In this document: positions 32,095 through 44,829 of the stretch, one piece after another
How positions within the stretch are numbered: the stretch's first letter is position 1
Layout: every line of letters begins with the position of its first letter
Assembly (NCBI GenBank): GCA_027563935.2
Contig: JANVAS020000231.1
Span: 18,308,001 to 18,372,000, forward strand
Length of the DNA stretch: 64,000 nt
Direction: 5' to 3'
DNA from: Costus lasius
Taxonomy: Eukaryota; Streptophyta; Magnoliopsida; Zingiberales; Costaceae
Translations under genes and position numbers: made by a program
The notes under the pieces: model-generated
Told to the model about the DNA's origin: nothing
The model's input: the letters and a program-made list of their open reading frames with translations, nothing else
Database searches by the model: none

Positions 32095-34708
32095 TGTAAC
32101 GGCCCTCGATACTTAACCCCGAATCGCACGCGGAAATCATACGAGGAACGTCACGAGAGAAGAAACTGAAGCCAAGATCATACTACGAACAAAGCTAGGG
32201 AATAAAAGATCTGAAATCTTATACAAAAATCCGGCAGCATGTATACGTACATACAAGGTTCGGGGAAAGTTCCCATACATGTACATGCTGTACTGATTCA
32301 TAACATCAAGTAATTTCAACTTATAAATACTGAACATAAGCGAATCAGATCACAACTCCGTACTATACATATACGGAGACAAAATCGCATACCACAGAAT
32401 AGACTAAACATAAAAATCTTATCAAAACGCTGAAAATGCCACAAACGAAATCTTGTAACAAAATGGGCCTAAGCCCTCACATGTAACCAAAATACATCGT
32501 TCATCATCCAACACAAACTACAACTGATACAGGCACGCAGGCCCCAGATAACAAAATCCAGACACAAGTATTCAAATACCAAAAATTGTTTACAAGATCC
32601 CTATCACAAAACCCAAGCTTCATCAAGCCACTCGGTATAATCTCAAAGGTGCATAACGCCGTATCAATCACCGTCCCTCACCTGTAGATTTTAGAGGGGG
32701 TGAGCTAACAGCTCCGCAAGTGAGAACCTTATGGAACCCCTCCATTAATACATTCAAAAATAGCATACAAGGTTTTTCAAAACATTTACCAAACGCGATT
32801 ATCAAGTATCAAATCAAATACAGATAAGAATACAAACTTACAAGATAATCCACATGGCGAAATCTAATCATAATACATCAAAACCAAAATAGAAACTTAC
32901 ATATCATATGGCAAAACAGAACACATACGTAGATGCATATCCAAAACCAGAACGGAACGAAATGACCACAAAGGTCCGACCCTTCCCTCGTCAGGGCTCA
33001 GAGAATGCATGCATGCCAAACAGTAGGGGAGAAATCAGGAGGTGGCCCCCGTCTAGCTAAGACGTGGCACGCTGATCTCCATCTACCCACTCAGACAATG
33101 TGGTAAATCAAGAGGTGGCCCCCGCCAAGTCACGGCGTGGCACTTTGTTTCCCCACATTGGTCACACAGCAGTCAGAGAGTTCAAGTGGTGGCCCTCGCT
33201 TACCTGTAGCGTGGCACTTTGTCTCTCTTATGCTAAACTAATCACATCTGTGAAGGAAGATCAAGTGGTGGCCCCCGCCTGACCAAGGCGTGGCACTTTG
33301 CCCCACTTCACAATATCTCCAGGGTCACACATAATGGATATGACTTACACCACACACATATAGCCGAAGACTAATACCCGGATATCTAACTTATCGAACT
33401 CACCACCCGCAATTAATTACGCAGCATAAGTGTTTTAGACAGGGTAGTCCTTAAGTTTCATGCAATCAGGTTAGGAAGATACCATGCTAAGTTCTCAACA
33501 AATGTTCCCATGCAGGTATAATGTGTTAATCCTAGATTTCATGCAATTAGATTGTAACATCTCCATTCTAGGTTATCAAACAGAATTTCCACTCAAGAAG
33601 ATTAATTACAAGCATTACACACATTACCATCACTTAATTCCAAGAGAACAATTACACATATAACTATGCATAGGAAATTCCTAAAATTAGGCAAAAATCA
33701 TATTTAGGTACCATAAAAACTCAATTACATGCATAACAGCTTTGCCCCAAAAGTTAACTGAACATTGACCAAAATACCCCTAGGGTAAATTTCGGCCAGC
33801 ATGAATTAGGGCTCCAAAAATAGTATAAAATTCATGATAATTTCCCTTATACTTCTAATTTCATGAATCCTAAGTTTTCCCCAAAAGTTAGCATGAAATT
33901 TCATCAATTTAGGGCATGGGCGCATGTCATACTCTAGGGTTTTTCATGAATACATTATACAATCAAATTGAAGATCCAAATCATGATAATTCAACCTCCT
34001 AAGGCATCTAATCAAGTAAAGAACGAAAAGCCCTATGATTAGAGCCCCTAAATCTGATTTTCGAAACTTCACATGGTGTTCACGGTTTCATGGTAAGGGA
34101 ACATTTAACCTACTCGTTTTTCCCATCATCAAGCAAGGAAACATGTCAAGGAAAGCTCATAAACTCGGAATAGAAGTATCATAAGGTTTCCACTCGCCTT
34201 GGGAATGATTTGCAAGCAAACCGTGAGCAAGAAGGGTTGTTTGAAGCTTCCACACGCCGCCGCCGTCCACCACACCGGAAAGCCAAGCACCGCCGCCGGA
34301 AAACTCGCCGGAAGAGGGCGGGACGAAGAGGAAGGCGCGGCTGCAAATCGTCCACGAGAGGGAGGAAGAAACGCAAGGGCGGCTAGGGTTAGGCTAAAAA
34401 TCGAAAACAACTTAAGTGATGCCAAATCACTTAAGTGAAATCTGCATTTAATCTGCATACTCACATAATACGTAGGCGCCCACATACATAACACAAAGAC
34501 TGGGCTGGAACTCTGGTAGCCAAGACAACATGCACAGGAGAGGTCTCAGGTTCAAGACTCCTCCACAGCAACTTATTTTTGCCCTGCAGGAGAATAATTT
34601 TCCCCTTAGCCAAAAATCTCACCAACAAGGTTAATAAATGCCTGACTATAGATAATCAAAATGAGTCACATACCAAGGTCTAATACATCAAAATTCTCGG
34701 GTCTTACA
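32095..34708 (-). repeat. 3' LTR of element G (2614 bp)
   Basis: It runs from TGTAACGGCC to GGGTCTTACA (plus strand) and has the same length as the 5' LTR. Four hairpin modules lie at 33041-33296. Near 34500-34565 is a tRNA-like stretch with GGTTCAAGACTCC. It contains no supported gene. Confidence 0.95.
33036..33300 (-). repeat. Four spaced hairpin modules in the G LTR
   Basis: Units begin at about 33041, 33114, 33188 and 33266, some 74-78 bp apart. Each has GGTGGCCC(C/T), a 4-base arm, a 7-base loop, the complementary 4-base arm and TGGCAC. Arms are CGTC/GACG, CGCC/GGCG, CGCT/AGCG and CGCC/GGCG. The same set recurs in the other LTR at about 40454-40709. Confidence 0.92.
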
Positions 34709-34725
34709 TCCTCTCCTCCTTAAAA
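34709..34725 (-). other. Polypurine tract of element G
   Basis: The minus-strand AAGGAGGAGAGGA abuts the 3' LTR. It is purine-only and lies just after the pol stop. Confidence 0.85.
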
Positions 34726-34737
34726 GGCTTTAGTCCT

Positions 34738-37700
34738 CTAAAGCAAATCGGGAGCAGGTTCAAACAAATGTGGGTAATCCTTTCTCATATCGGTTTCCAA
34801 CTCCCAAGTAGCTTCTTCCACGGACTGATTTCCCCAAATAACTTTCACTAGAGGTATCACCTTGTTTCGAAGGACTCTCACTTTTCTATCCACAATCTTA
34901 AGTGGCCTTTCCACATAAGTCAGATTTTCATCAATTTGCAAAGGTGTTGAATCCAAGATATGTGACGGGTCATGACAATACTTCCTAAGCACGGATACGT
35001 GAAACACACTGTGCAGATGCTCCAAGGATGGCGGTAAGGCTAATCGGTAAGCAACCGGTCCAACCCTCTCGATGATATCAAACGGACCCACATATCTAGG
35101 GCTTAATTTCCCTTTCTTTCCAAATCGCATCACACCTTTTGTAGGAGAAACCTTAACAAATACATGTTCTCCCACCATGAATTCCAGAGGTCTCCTTCTC
35201 ACATCAGCATAGCTTTTCTGCCTATCCTGTGCAGCCTTTAGTTTTTCTTGAATAATCTTTACCTTATCTGTGGCTTCCTGCACAGCATCAGACTGGAGCA
35301 AGGTTCTATCACCTACCTCCTCCCAACTCAAGGGAGTTCTGCATCTTCTTCCGTACAATGCCTCGTACGGGGCCATCTGGATACTAGAGTGGTAACTATT
35401 GTTGTAGGTAAACTCAATCAGGGCTAAGTCTCTGTCCCACTCACCATGCCAATCAATGATGTAAGATCTCAGCAAGTCCTCCAATGTCTGTATGGTCCTC
35501 TCAGTCTGCCCATCGGACTGCGGGTGATATGCAGTGCTAAAACTGAGCTTGGTGCCCAAATCTTCCTGAAGCTTCTTCCAAAACCGAGATAAGAACCTGG
35601 AATCGCGGTCAGATACAATATCCACCGGAACACCATGCAATCTCACAATCTCGTCAATGTATAACCTGGCAAGCCTCTCCAAAGGATAAGTCATCTTGAT
35701 AGGCAAAAAGTGGGCGGACTTAGTAAGTCTGTCCACGATAACCCAAATAGCATCGTGCCCTTTTCTGGTCCGGGGTAATCCACAGACAAAGTCCATGCTG
35801 ATATTTTCCCATTTCCACAGAGGAATCTGAAGTGGTTGGAGGGATCCACCCGGTCTCTGATGCTCGGCTTTAACCGTCTGGCATGTCAAACATCTAGCCA
35901 CATACTGCGCCACATCATTCTTCATCCCTTGCCACCAGAAACTTTTCTTCAGGTCCTGATACATTCTGGTACTACCAGGGTGAATAGAATACTTAGAACT
36001 GTGGCCTTCAGCTAAAATCTCCTGTCTCAACTTAGGGTCCTCAGGGACACAGACCCTTCCATGGAACCTAAGCAAACCATCTGTGGATAGGTTGAAATCC
36101 TCAATCAATCCCATCTCCAGTTTTTCTTTCCATTTCAAAATTTCAGGATCAACCAACTGTGCTTTGCTCAACTTTTGTAAAATATCAGACTCAACTCTAA
36201 GTGCAGCAACAAAACACTTATTACCACGAGGTGTCACATCCAATCGAAGTCTACTGAACTCATCAAGTAAGCGCCACTCCTGCACAAGAAGTGCAGCCAT
36301 AGAGGTCACAGGCCGCCTGCTCAATGCGTCCGCAACCACATTTGCCTTACCCTCCTGATAGTGAATAGTAAAATCATAATCTTTGATCAGTTCCATCCAT
36401 CGCCGCTGCCGCATGTTGAGTTCTTTCTGGGTAAATATGTATTTGAGGCTCTGATGGTCGGTGTACAAATCAAAAGTCTGACCCAGCAGATAATGACGCC
36501 AAATCTTCAATGCAAACACCACTGCAGCCAACTCCAAGTCATGGGTAGGGTAGTTGGACTCATATTCCTTTAACTGCCTGGAAGCATAGGCAACCACCTT
36601 ACCATGCTGCATGAGTACACAGCCCAAACCTTTGCCAGAGGCGTCCGTGTACACAGTGAAACCTTCACCGCCACTAGGTATAGTGAGAATCGGTGCACTA
36701 GTCAAACGCTTCTTCAGCTCGAGGAAACTTTCCTCGCACTTGACATCCCAGATAAAATCAGCATTCTTCCTGGTCAACTTTGTTAAAGGGCCCGCCAGCT
36801 TGGAAAACCCTTCAACAAATCTGCGGTAGTAACCTGCTAAGCCCAAGAAACTTCGAATCTCAAATGTGTTTGTTGGTCTTCCCCAGCTAATAATAGCCTC
36901 TACCTTAGCTGGATCCACAGACACACCCTGTCCAGATATCACATGTCCCAAAAAGTTAATCTTCTCCAACCAGAACTCGCATTTACTGGCCTTGGCATAC
37001 AACCGATTACTTCTCAGAATTTCCATCACCTTGCATAAGTCCTGTGCGTGATCTTGAGCACTCCGCGAGTAAACCAAAATGTCATCGATAAATACAACCA
37101 CGCATTTATCCAGGAGATGGTGAAACACCCTATTCATAAGATCCATAAAGACAGCAGGGGCATTCGTTAGTCCAAAAGGCATAACTAAAAATTCATAATG
37201 CCCATACCTTGTCCTGAATGCTGTCTTAACTACATCCTCCTCTCTGACCTTCAGCTGATAATACCCAGACCTTAAGTCAATCTTGGAGAAGACAGTAGCG
37301 CCCTGTAACTGATCGAAGAGATCATCAATACGGGGCAGAGGGTACTTGTTCTTAACTGTTACCTGGTTCAGCTGACGGTAATCGATGCACATTCTCAGTG
37401 ATCCGTCCTTCTTCTTTACAAACAACACAGGCGCTCCCCAAGGAGACGCGCTAGGCCTGATGTACCCTTTTTCTAGCAATTCTTCCAGCTGTTTCTTCAA
37501 CTCAGCCAATTCAGAGGTGGCCATGCGGTACGGGGCTTTAGAGATTGGGGCAGTGCCAGGTATCAAGTCAATACTGAATTCCACTTCCCGGTCAGGTGGT
37601 AAACCAGATAACTCATCAGAAAATACATCTGGGAATTCATTCACCACATGTATATAAGTCAAATCAGATACAGGTTCATCCTGAACCTTCACATGTGCCA

Positions 37701-39234
37701 AGTAGCCTTTACAGCCGCCAGCCAATAACTTTTGAGCATGCAGGAAAGAGATCACATGCAACCCCTGATCTGCAATCAAACCTTTGATATGCAATTGGTG
37801 ACCATCACTCAAATTCAGAGTCACCAACTTTTCAAAACAATCCAGGGTGGCATGGTAAGAGGACAACCAGTCCATCCCTAATATCACATCATAGTCAAGC
37901 ATGTCAAGCAATATCAAATCAACAAACAAGTCATATTCCTCTATCCTAAGCATGCAATCAGGATAAAGCACATCTGTTACCAGGGAATCACCCATAGGGG
38001 TGCAGACAGATATAGCACAATCAAGAGTCTCAGGTGCCACAGGCATATAACGAACAAAATGGACTGATACGAAAGAGAGATTGGCACCAGGATCAAATAA
38101 AACACGTGCTAACTGATCGAAAACAAAAAGAGTACCTTCCACAACTGACTTAGAAGCCCTGGCGTCCTTCTCAGCAATAGCATATACTCGAGTCTGCACT
38201 GTGGGCTTATCGGTACCCTGAGATGAAGACTTCAGCTGTGGGCAGTCTTTGATACGGTGTCCGGCCTTACCACACCTGAAACAAGCCCCTGACTTCTTAT
38301 AGCAGTCCTTGATCTCGTGACCACTGCTTCCACAATGATAGCACTTTCTGCCTTCCACGGTATCACCTCGGGCAGATTTAAAATTCTTCTGGTAGGGAGG
38401 ATGCCTACCTTTCTTATCCTTGTGCTTATATTGTTTCTTTTCATGACTCTGGGGAACTGGAGCAACAGTCTCCACAACAGGGGTTGGGGCAATCACCACT
38501 GCCTGCTCAGAAATTGATCTCTCCACTGTGAGAGCCCTCTCTAAAACCTCAGCATAGGTCTCTAGATGTAATGCCACAATCCGATCTCTGATATCTTTTC
38601 TCAAACCCCTCTGAAACTTCCTGGCCCTTAGTTCCTCAGTGCTGACCAAATGGGGAGCATACTTGGACAACTGGGTGAACATGATATCATATTGAGCCAC
38701 AGAAAGGTCACCCTGCACCAGGTGGATAAACTCCACCTCCTTCTCTTCATTCATGCTAGGTGGAAAGTACTTGTCATTAAATTTCCTCATGAAGTAAACC
38801 CAGTCTACAGTATCCCCTTTTTCAGTTGCTAGCCTCTCAACTCCTTTCCACCATATCTCGGCATTCCCCTTCAGCATATATACTGACAGGCACAGTTTAT
38901 CCTCTTCACTACTTCGCATCACCGCAAAAATCTTATCTAGGTCAGCAAGCCAGTCCTCAGCTGCTCTAGGCCCTGGGCTCCCATAAAAAGCTGGAGGGTT
39001 CATACGCTGAAATTCCTTCACCAGTTGAGCATACCTCTTATGCTCATTCTCCTGAGAACTCCCCACATTCTCCTTCTCAGCCGGCTGTGACTGGGAATGA
39101 GACTGTGACTGCATCTGCTGCTGCATCTGCTGGTGAAATTCTTGTTGCTGATCACGGTTCTGCTGCAGGAGCTGCTGCTGAAACTCCTGATGCTGCTCGC
39201 GCTGTTCCCTCATCATCTGTTGCTGTTCTTGCAT
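34738..39234 (-). CDS. gag-pol polyprotein of element G
   Basis: The uninterrupted frame has 1498 codons. In order, by residue: Gln-rich N-terminus, gag, two CCHC knuckles (first Cys near 298 and 318), aspartic protease DPGA (Asp 381), reverse transcriptase with FIDD (first Asp 717), RNase H (TDASGKG), integrase with an HHCC zinc region from about 1077 and D1148, D1209, E1245 (D35E spacing), and a chromodomain near 1440-1490 (VPLVKV-like core, EEATWE). All catalytic residues I could check are present. The frame continues upstream to an ATG at 39351, but codon 34 from there is TAG (39252-39250), probably CAG to TAG in a CAG-rich stretch. The ATG at 39234 is six codons after it and could serve as a start. 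A chromodomain usually steers integration toward heterochromatin. Confidence 0.93.
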   Translation of the reverse strand: MQEQQQMMREQREQHQEFQQQLLQQNRDQQQEFHQQMQQQMQSQSHSQSQPAEKENVGSSQENEHKRYAQLVKEFQRMNPPAFYGSPGPRAAEDWLADLDKIFAVMRSSEEDKLCLSVYMLKGNAEIWWKGVERLATEKGDTVDWVYFMRKFNDKYFPPSMNEEKEVEFIHLVQGDLSVAQYDIMFTQLSKYAPHLVSTEELRARKFQRGLRKDIRDRIVALHLETYAEVLERALTVERSISEQAVVIAPTPVVETVAPVPQSHEKKQYKHKDKKGRHPPYQKNFKSARGDTVEGRKCYHCGSSGHEIKDCYKKSGACFRCGKAGHRIKDCPQLKSSSQGTDKPTVQTRVYAIAEKDARASKSVVEGTLFVFDQLARVLFDPGANLSFVSVHFVRYMPVAPETLDCAISVCTPMGDSLVTDVLYPDCMLRIEEYDLFVDLILLDMLDYDVILGMDWLSSYHATLDCFEKLVTLNLSDGHQLHIKGLIADQGLHVISFLHAQKLLAGGCKGYLAHVKVQDEPVSDLTYIHVVNEFPDVFSDELSGLPPDREVEFSIDLIPGTAPISKAPYRMATSELAELKKQLEELLEKGYIRPSASPWGAPVLFVKKKDGSLRMCIDYRQLNQVTVKNKYPLPRIDDLFDQLQGATVFSKIDLRSGYYQLKVREEDVVKTAFRTRYGHYEFLVMPFGLTNAPAVFMDLMNRVFHHLLDKCVVVFIDDILVYSRSAQDHAQDLCKVMEILRSNRLYAKASKCEFWLEKINFLGHVISGQGVSVDPAKVEAIISWGRPTNTFEIRSFLGLAGYYRRFVEGFSKLAGPLTKLTRKNADFIWDVKCEESFLELKKRLTSAPILTIPSGGEGFTVYTDASGKGLGCVLMQHGKVVAYASRQLKEYESNYPTHDLELAAVVFALKIWRHYLLGQTFDLYTDHQSLKYIFTQKELNMRQRRWMELIKDYDFTIHYQEGKANVVADALSRRPVTSMAALLVQEWRLLDEFSRLRLDVTPRGNKCFVAALRVESDILQKLSKAQLVDPEILKWKEKLEMGLIEDFNLSTDGLLRFHGRVCVPEDPKLRQEILAEGHSSKYSIHPGSTRMYQDLKKSFWWQGMKNDVAQYVARCLTCQTVKAEHQRPGGSLQPLQIPLWKWENISMDFVCGLPRTRKGHDAIWVIVDRLTKSAHFLPIKMTYPLERLARLYIDEIVRLHGVPVDIVSDRDSRFLSRFWKKLQEDLGTKLSFSTAYHPQSDGQTERTIQTLEDLLRSYIIDWHGEWDRDLALIEFTYNNSYHSSIQMAPYEALYGRRCRTPLSWEEVGDRTLLQSDAVQEATDKVKIIQEKLKAAQDRQKSYADVRRRPLEFMVGEHVFVKVSPTKGVMRFGKKGKLSPRYVGPFDIIERVGPVAYRLALPPSLEHLHSVFHVSVLRKYCHDPSHILDSTPLQIDENLTYVERPLKIVDRKVRVLRNKVIPLVKVIWGNQSVEEATWELETDMRKDYPHLFEPAPDLL

Positions 39235-39351
39235 AGCCTGAGCCTGCTGCTAAATGAGGGCACCCTGTTGTTGAATCATATTACTCATAGACTCTAAAGC
39301 CCTCATAAAGCCAGCCATCTGATCATCAGCATTACCCTTGGGTCGCACCAT
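39235..39351 (-). pseudogene. Upstream gag start of element G, closed by a TAG
   Basis: ATG at 39351-39349 opens 33 codons in phase with the main ORF, beginning MVRPKGNADDQ and ending GALI. TAG at 39252-39250 follows, then five sense codons and the ATG of the main frame. It looks like the original gag start separated by one nonsense change. Confidence 0.72.
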
Positions 39352-39493
39352 TCTTACCTAGCAAAAACACCTTGCAAGTCAAGACAAACAATAATTTCCT
39401 TATCTTACTAGCAACCAATTCCTTACTTGGTTTATTTCTATGCAATACACAAACAATGTTTTACTACCCAGATCTAATATTCGCTAGAAACTC

Positions 39494-39505
39494 GCTCTGA
39501 TACCA
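39494..39505 (-). other. Primer binding site of element G
   Basis: The minus-strand TGGTATCAGAGC lies 2 bases inside the 5' LTR end and is complementary to the 3' end of initiator tRNA-Met. Confidence 0.9.
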
Positions 39506-39507
39506 TA

Positions 39508-42121
39508 TGTAACGGCCCTCGATACTTAACCCCGAATCGCACGCGGAAATCATACGAGGAACGTCACGAGAGAAGAAACTGAAGCCAAGATCATACTACG
39601 AACAAAGCTAGGGAATAAAAGATCTGAAATCTTATACAAAAATCCGGCAGCATGTATACGTACATACAAGGTTCGGGGAAAGTTCCCATACATGTACATG
39701 CTGTACTGATTCATAACATCAAGTAATTTCAACTTATAAATACTGAACATAAGCGAATCAGATCACAACTCCGTACTATACATATACGGAGACAAAATCG
39801 CATACCACAGAATAGACTAAACATAAAAATCTTATCAAAACGCTGAAAATGCCACAAACGAAATCTTGTAACAAAATGGGCCTAAGCCCTCACATGTAAC
39901 CAAAATACATCGTTCATCATCCAACACAAACTACAACTGATACAGGCACGCAGGCCCCAGATAACAAAATCCAGACACAAGTATTCAAATACCAAAAATT
40001 GTTTACAAGATCCCTATCACAAAACCCAAGCTTCATCAAGCCACTCGGTATAATCTCAAAGGTGCATAACGCCGTATCAATCACCGTCCCTCACCTGTAG
40101 ATTTTAGAGGGGGTGAGCTAACAGCTCCGCAAGTGAGAACCTTATGGAACCCCTCCATTAATACATTCAAAAATAGCATACAAGGTTTTTCAAAACATTT
40201 ACCAAACGCGATTATCAAGTATCAAATCAAATACAGATAAGAATACAAACTTACAAGATAATCCACATGGCGAAATCTAATCATAATACATCAAAACCAA
40301 AATAGAAACTTACATATCATATGGCAAAACAGAACACATACGTAGATGCATATCCAAAACCAGAACGGAACGAAATGACCACAAAGGTCCGACCCTTCCC
40401 TCGTCAGGGCTCAGAGAATGCATTCATGCCAAACAGTAGGGGAGAAATCAGGAGGTGGCCCCCGTCTAGCTAAGACGTGGCACGCTGATCTCCATCTACC
40501 CACTCAGACAATGTGGTAAATCAAGAGGTGGCCCCCGCCAAGTCACGGCGTGGCACTTTGTTTCCCCACATTGGTCACACAGCAGTCAGAGAGTTCAAGT
40601 GGTGGCCCTCGCTTACCTGTAGCGTGGCACTTTGTCTCTCTTATGCTAAACTAATCACATCTGTGAAGGAAGATCAAGTGGTGGCCCCCGCCTGACCAAG
40701 GCGTGGCACTTTGCCCCACTTCACAATATCTCCAGGGTCACACATAATGGATATGACTTACACCACACACATATAGCCGAAGACTAATACCCGGATATCT
40801 AACTTATCGAACTCACCACCCGCAATTAATTACGCAGCATAAGTGTTTTAGACAGGGTAGTCCTTAAGTTTCATGCAATCAGGTTAGGAAGATACCATGC
40901 TAAGTTCTCAACAAATGTTCCCATGCAGGTATAATGTGTTAATCCTAGATTTCATGCAATTAGATTGTAACATCTCCATTCTAGGTTATCAAACAGAATT
41001 TCCACTCAAGAAGATTAATTACAAGCATTACACACATTACCATCACTTAATTCCAAGAGAACAATTACACATATAACTATGCATAGGAAATTCCTAAAAT
41101 TAGGCAAAAATCATATTTAGGTACCATAAAAACTCAATTACATGCATAACAGCTTTGCCCCAAAAGTTAACTGAACATTGACCAAAATACCCCTAGGGTA
41201 AATTTCGGCCAGCATGAATTAGGGCTCCAAAAATAGTATAAAATTCATGATAATTTCCCTTATACTTCTAATTTCATGAATCCTAAGTTTTCCCCAAAAG
41301 TTAGCATGAAATTTCATCAATTTAGGGCATGGGCGCATGTCATACTCTAGGGTTTTTCATGAATACATTATACAATCAAATTGAAGATCCAAATCATGAT
41401 AATTCAACCTCCTAAGGCATCTAATCAAGTAAAGAACGAAAAGCCCTATGATTAGAGCCCCTAAATCTGATTTTCGAAACTTCACATGGTGTTCACGGTT
41501 TCATGGTAAGGGAACATTTAACCTACTCGTTTTTCCCATCATCAAGCAAGGAAACATGTCAAGGAAAGCTCATAAACTCGGAATAGAAGTATCATAAGGT
41601 TTCCACTCGCCTTGGGAATGATTTGCAAGCAAACCGTGAGCAAGAAGGGTTGTTTGAAGCTTCCACATGCCGCCGCCGTCCACCACACCGGAAAGCCAAG
41701 CACCGCCGCCGGAAAACTCGCCGGAAGAGGGCGGGATGAAGAGGAAGGCGCGGCTGCAAATCGTCCACGAGAGGGAGGAAGAAACGCAAGGGCGGCTAGG
41801 GTTAGGCTAAAAATCGAAAACAACTTAAGTGATGCCAAATCACTTAAGTGAAATCTGCATTTAATCTGCATACTCACATAATACGTAGGCGCCCACATAC
41901 ATAACACAAAGACTGGGCTGGAACTCTGGTAGCCAAGACAACATGCACAGGAGAGGTCTCAGGTTCAAGACTCCTCCACAGCAACTTATTTTTGCCCTGC
42001 AGGAGAATAATTTTCCCCTTAGCCAAAAATCTCACCAACAAGGTTAATAAATGCCTGACTATAGATAATCAAAATGAGTCACATACCAAGGTCTAATACA
42101 TCAAAATTCTCGGGTCTTACA
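39508..42121 (-). repeat. 5' LTR of element G (2614 bp)
   Basis: This is the near-identical partner of 32095-34708. Differences noticed are G/T near 40424 and two CG to TG changes near 41669 and 41736. It carries the same four hairpin modules and should contain the element's promoter, which I did not locate with confidence. Confidence 0.95.
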
Positions 42122-42177
42122 ATGATGCACCCTAATCAAAGACAAAATAAGCAAAATGGGACCCAAGGAAGCAATGT

Positions 42178-43181
42178 CTAGGGTCTAGGATAGCCATACC
42201 TAGAGGGCTTCTTTCGAACCCGGGCGGACCTCCGAAGGTCTTGCCTCGGTCCCACATCAGCTCTCCCGGGGTGAGAGAAATTCTCCTCTGGAGAATTATC
42301 TTTGTACCCTTGGAGAAGCTCAGGTGCAGACCTAGCAAGCTCAGCCTCGGGGAGCCATGCCTCCTCACCATCAGTAAATTTGATGCGGTAATAAAGCTGT
42401 ACCTCATCAGGGGTGAGTCGGGTCTGGTCCTCGAGTATGGCCTCAATCTCTAATTCATGGCAGACGCCGGGTTCTTGTATAGAGAGAGGCAGATGATAAA
42501 GCGTCAGATCCTCCACATTGATGGTGGAGGATATCCCCAATTCTGGTGGCAGGTCCAATAGATAGGCGTTGTTGTTGACCTTCTTCAGAATGGTGAAGGG
42601 CCCGAGTCCCTTTGCGTCCAACTTACGGCCGTGTCCTTGGATGCACTCCTCGCGGACCCGCAACATTACCTGATCCCCTGCAGAAAATACCTTCTCTCGG
42701 CGTCGTTTATTAGTATCATCACGATATTGATTAACAGATTCCTGAATCTTACGAAATAACTCATGATGTAACTGCGAAATATGGAAAGCATAATCTCTGG
42801 CCGAAATAGAAGTCTTGCAATGCTTAGGGGCTGTAAATAGATCAATGGGCTTATTAGGTTGATACCCTAAGTTTGCCTGGAAGGGAGACAGACCAGTAGT
42901 CCTATTTGGAACACTATTGTAGGAGAATTCAGCTGTGGGCAACAGCTTGTCCCAATCACTGGGGTGTTCTCCTACGAGACTCCTGAGGATGCTCCCAAGT
43001 GATCTGTTGACCACTTCGGTCTGCCCATCCGTCTGGGGATGGTAGGCCGCCGAGAACTTTAGCTTCGTGCCTAGTAGAGCCCAGAGTGTCCTCCAAAAAT
43101 GGCTAACGAACCTGGTGTCTCTATCCGAAACTATGGTGAGAGGGGTACCATGCAACCTAACAATGTCTCTAAAGAAGAGCC
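42178..43181 (-). pseudogene. Integrase core and C-terminal region of element E pol
   Basis: The frame is open from the B junction to a stop at 42180-42178. It contains the second integrase Asp (SDRDTRF) and Glu (GQTEVVNRS), a GPFTILKKV region typical of the gypsy integrase C-terminus, and a chromodomain-like stretch (YYRIKFTDGEEAWLPE). It ends in a basic tail. Codons preceding this piece lie at 44830 and beyond, on the other side of solo LTR B. Confidence 0.85.
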
Positions 43182-44829
43182 TGTTGGGGTATGCCCTTAA
43201 GGCTAATGTTTGAGGCCTTTGGGATTGTAATAGTATCATGTAATAAACTGTTGTGTTTTATAAAGGCATGGTTATTATTCAGGTTGTTACCTTGTCTGCT
43301 GTAATAAGTGTACTTCTGAATAATGTCTCAAAGCTGTTCAGCTAGGCTGACAGTCTATATGTCCTTAGTCGAGATATCTTGGTGAACATGAGACAGCCTT
43401 GATATGATTGAGACTAATATGTGTGCTAATCTTATAGGATGCTTCGAGCATGGAATAAGATGTAGACTCATGGGTACATTGGATGTACTGGACAGACCCT
43501 ACTGGGATATTCCATTGCTTGTCACAATGTGAATGATCCTTATAAGCAGCAAGTGGCACATGTCCTTTGACTTGAGATCACTTGTGTTTCTAAATGATGA
43601 TTGTCATTGTTTTGAGGTAGTTCAATATCATTTGAAACATAATGATTATAGACTATCTTGGATGGTGAGCTTGAATCAGGTTAGGGCACTAGTGATAGAC
43701 ATAGGATTGCCGTCTCCTTGTTTAAGGAGTGTGATGTTCTAAAGGGCCCCCCTATATGAGATGATTGAGGAAGTGTATGGCCATACCCAGATGACTATGT
43801 TCATCTGATCTAATCATGCTCATCATATTGGAGTTACAAGCTTGACCCGCTTGTCCAATAAGAACATCCAGTGGCAAAGGACACATGTATGCCAAGTGAG
43901 TTGATTCACACTTGTGCTGTGGTTTGGGTGGAGTCTTGGAAGACTCTTTCCTTTATATCGGGAGACAGTGATGTGTTGCTAGATACCCCTCACTGATCGT
44001 GATAACGTAAGTTATCGTTACCGACATTTAGAGGAAACCCTCAGGGTCGCACAATTTGATGATATGGCTTACTTAAGTCAGATCGTGTGGACTGAACTGT
44101 TTAGACTCAGTTTAAACGAGTTCAGACTCTGATTGTAAGTGAGATCTAGTCTGATCATGTTTGATTGATTGGGGCTTGAGATCGGTAAGCTTCGATCGAG
44201 AGTTTGGATGCTAGATCATAGAGATCAAGAGCATCAAGAGATGAATGGTTAGATCTTGAACCATTTGGTTCAAAGAGATCTAGACCATGGCTTGGGCTGG
44301 TTTAATGAACCGAATTGGGTTGAACCTAATTGACTTGAACCGGTTCACATGGGTGAACGTATGGTTCAAGGTGTAAAGGCTTGTTGGGCGGTTTTTCCTT
44401 CAAGTGAGCGCATGGCTTGAAAACCTTCCATTTATGGAAGTGTAACGCCATGACTTGATTGGAGAAGGCTTAACGCAAATCGGTTTTACTGAATTGTCAT
44501 CTTCGTTGGACGAAGGAGGATTCTTGGAGACGGTAGCTCTCGGCCAAGCGCATCTCAACACACGACAAGGACATTGGGATCTCTTGCTAGCACAAGGAAG
44601 ATCCTAAAGGGTAGCCACCCCTCATCTTGTGTGTGAACTTGAAGAGGAGACCTACTTTGATCTCTTGCTTCCAAGCCGCCACCCTCTTCATGGCTTTGGT
44701 ATGAGTTCTCATAACTTCAAGTTGATCATATAGTTATCATATTCGATCTTGTTTAGAAACCCTTTTCGCCATGCTTGTTAGAATCGCAAGTTTAGGGTTT
44801 CTCCCCCCTTTGAACTAGGGGTTCCTTCA
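43182..44829 (+). repeat. Solo LTR B of the element A copia subfamily (1648 bp)
   Basis: It runs from TGTTGGGG to TTCCTTCA and is flanked by perfect 5-bp duplications GAGCC (43177-43181 and 44830-44834). It is closely similar to the 3' LTR of A. No internal sequence remains, so the element was reduced by LTR-LTR recombination. It splits E's integrase between the first and second catalytic Asp. Confidence 0.95.

Larger units (their letters stand above)
32095..42121 (-). mobile_element. Element G: nearly intact Tekay/Del chromovirus retrotransposon (10,027 bp)
   Basis: Two LTRs of 2614 bp flank one long gag-pol frame, with primer site and polypurine tract in place. Perfect target duplications ATGAT lie at 32090-32094 and 42122-42126. 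The LTRs differ at only about 3 positions by hand count, two of them CG/TG differences, so insertion was very recent. The lineage call rests on the long LTR, paired CCHC knuckles and a C-terminal chromodomain. It interrupts element E's 3' region. The only obvious coding defect is an early TAG. Confidence 0.95.

Noticed and set aside
34199..34494. Possible host gene ORFs (34199-34438 plus, 34129-34494 minus), repeated at 41542-41907
   Set aside because: Both lie within the G LTRs and are duplicated only because the LTR is.
39100..39234. Gln-rich ORF start as a transcription factor
   Set aside because: It is continuous with gag and pol of element G.
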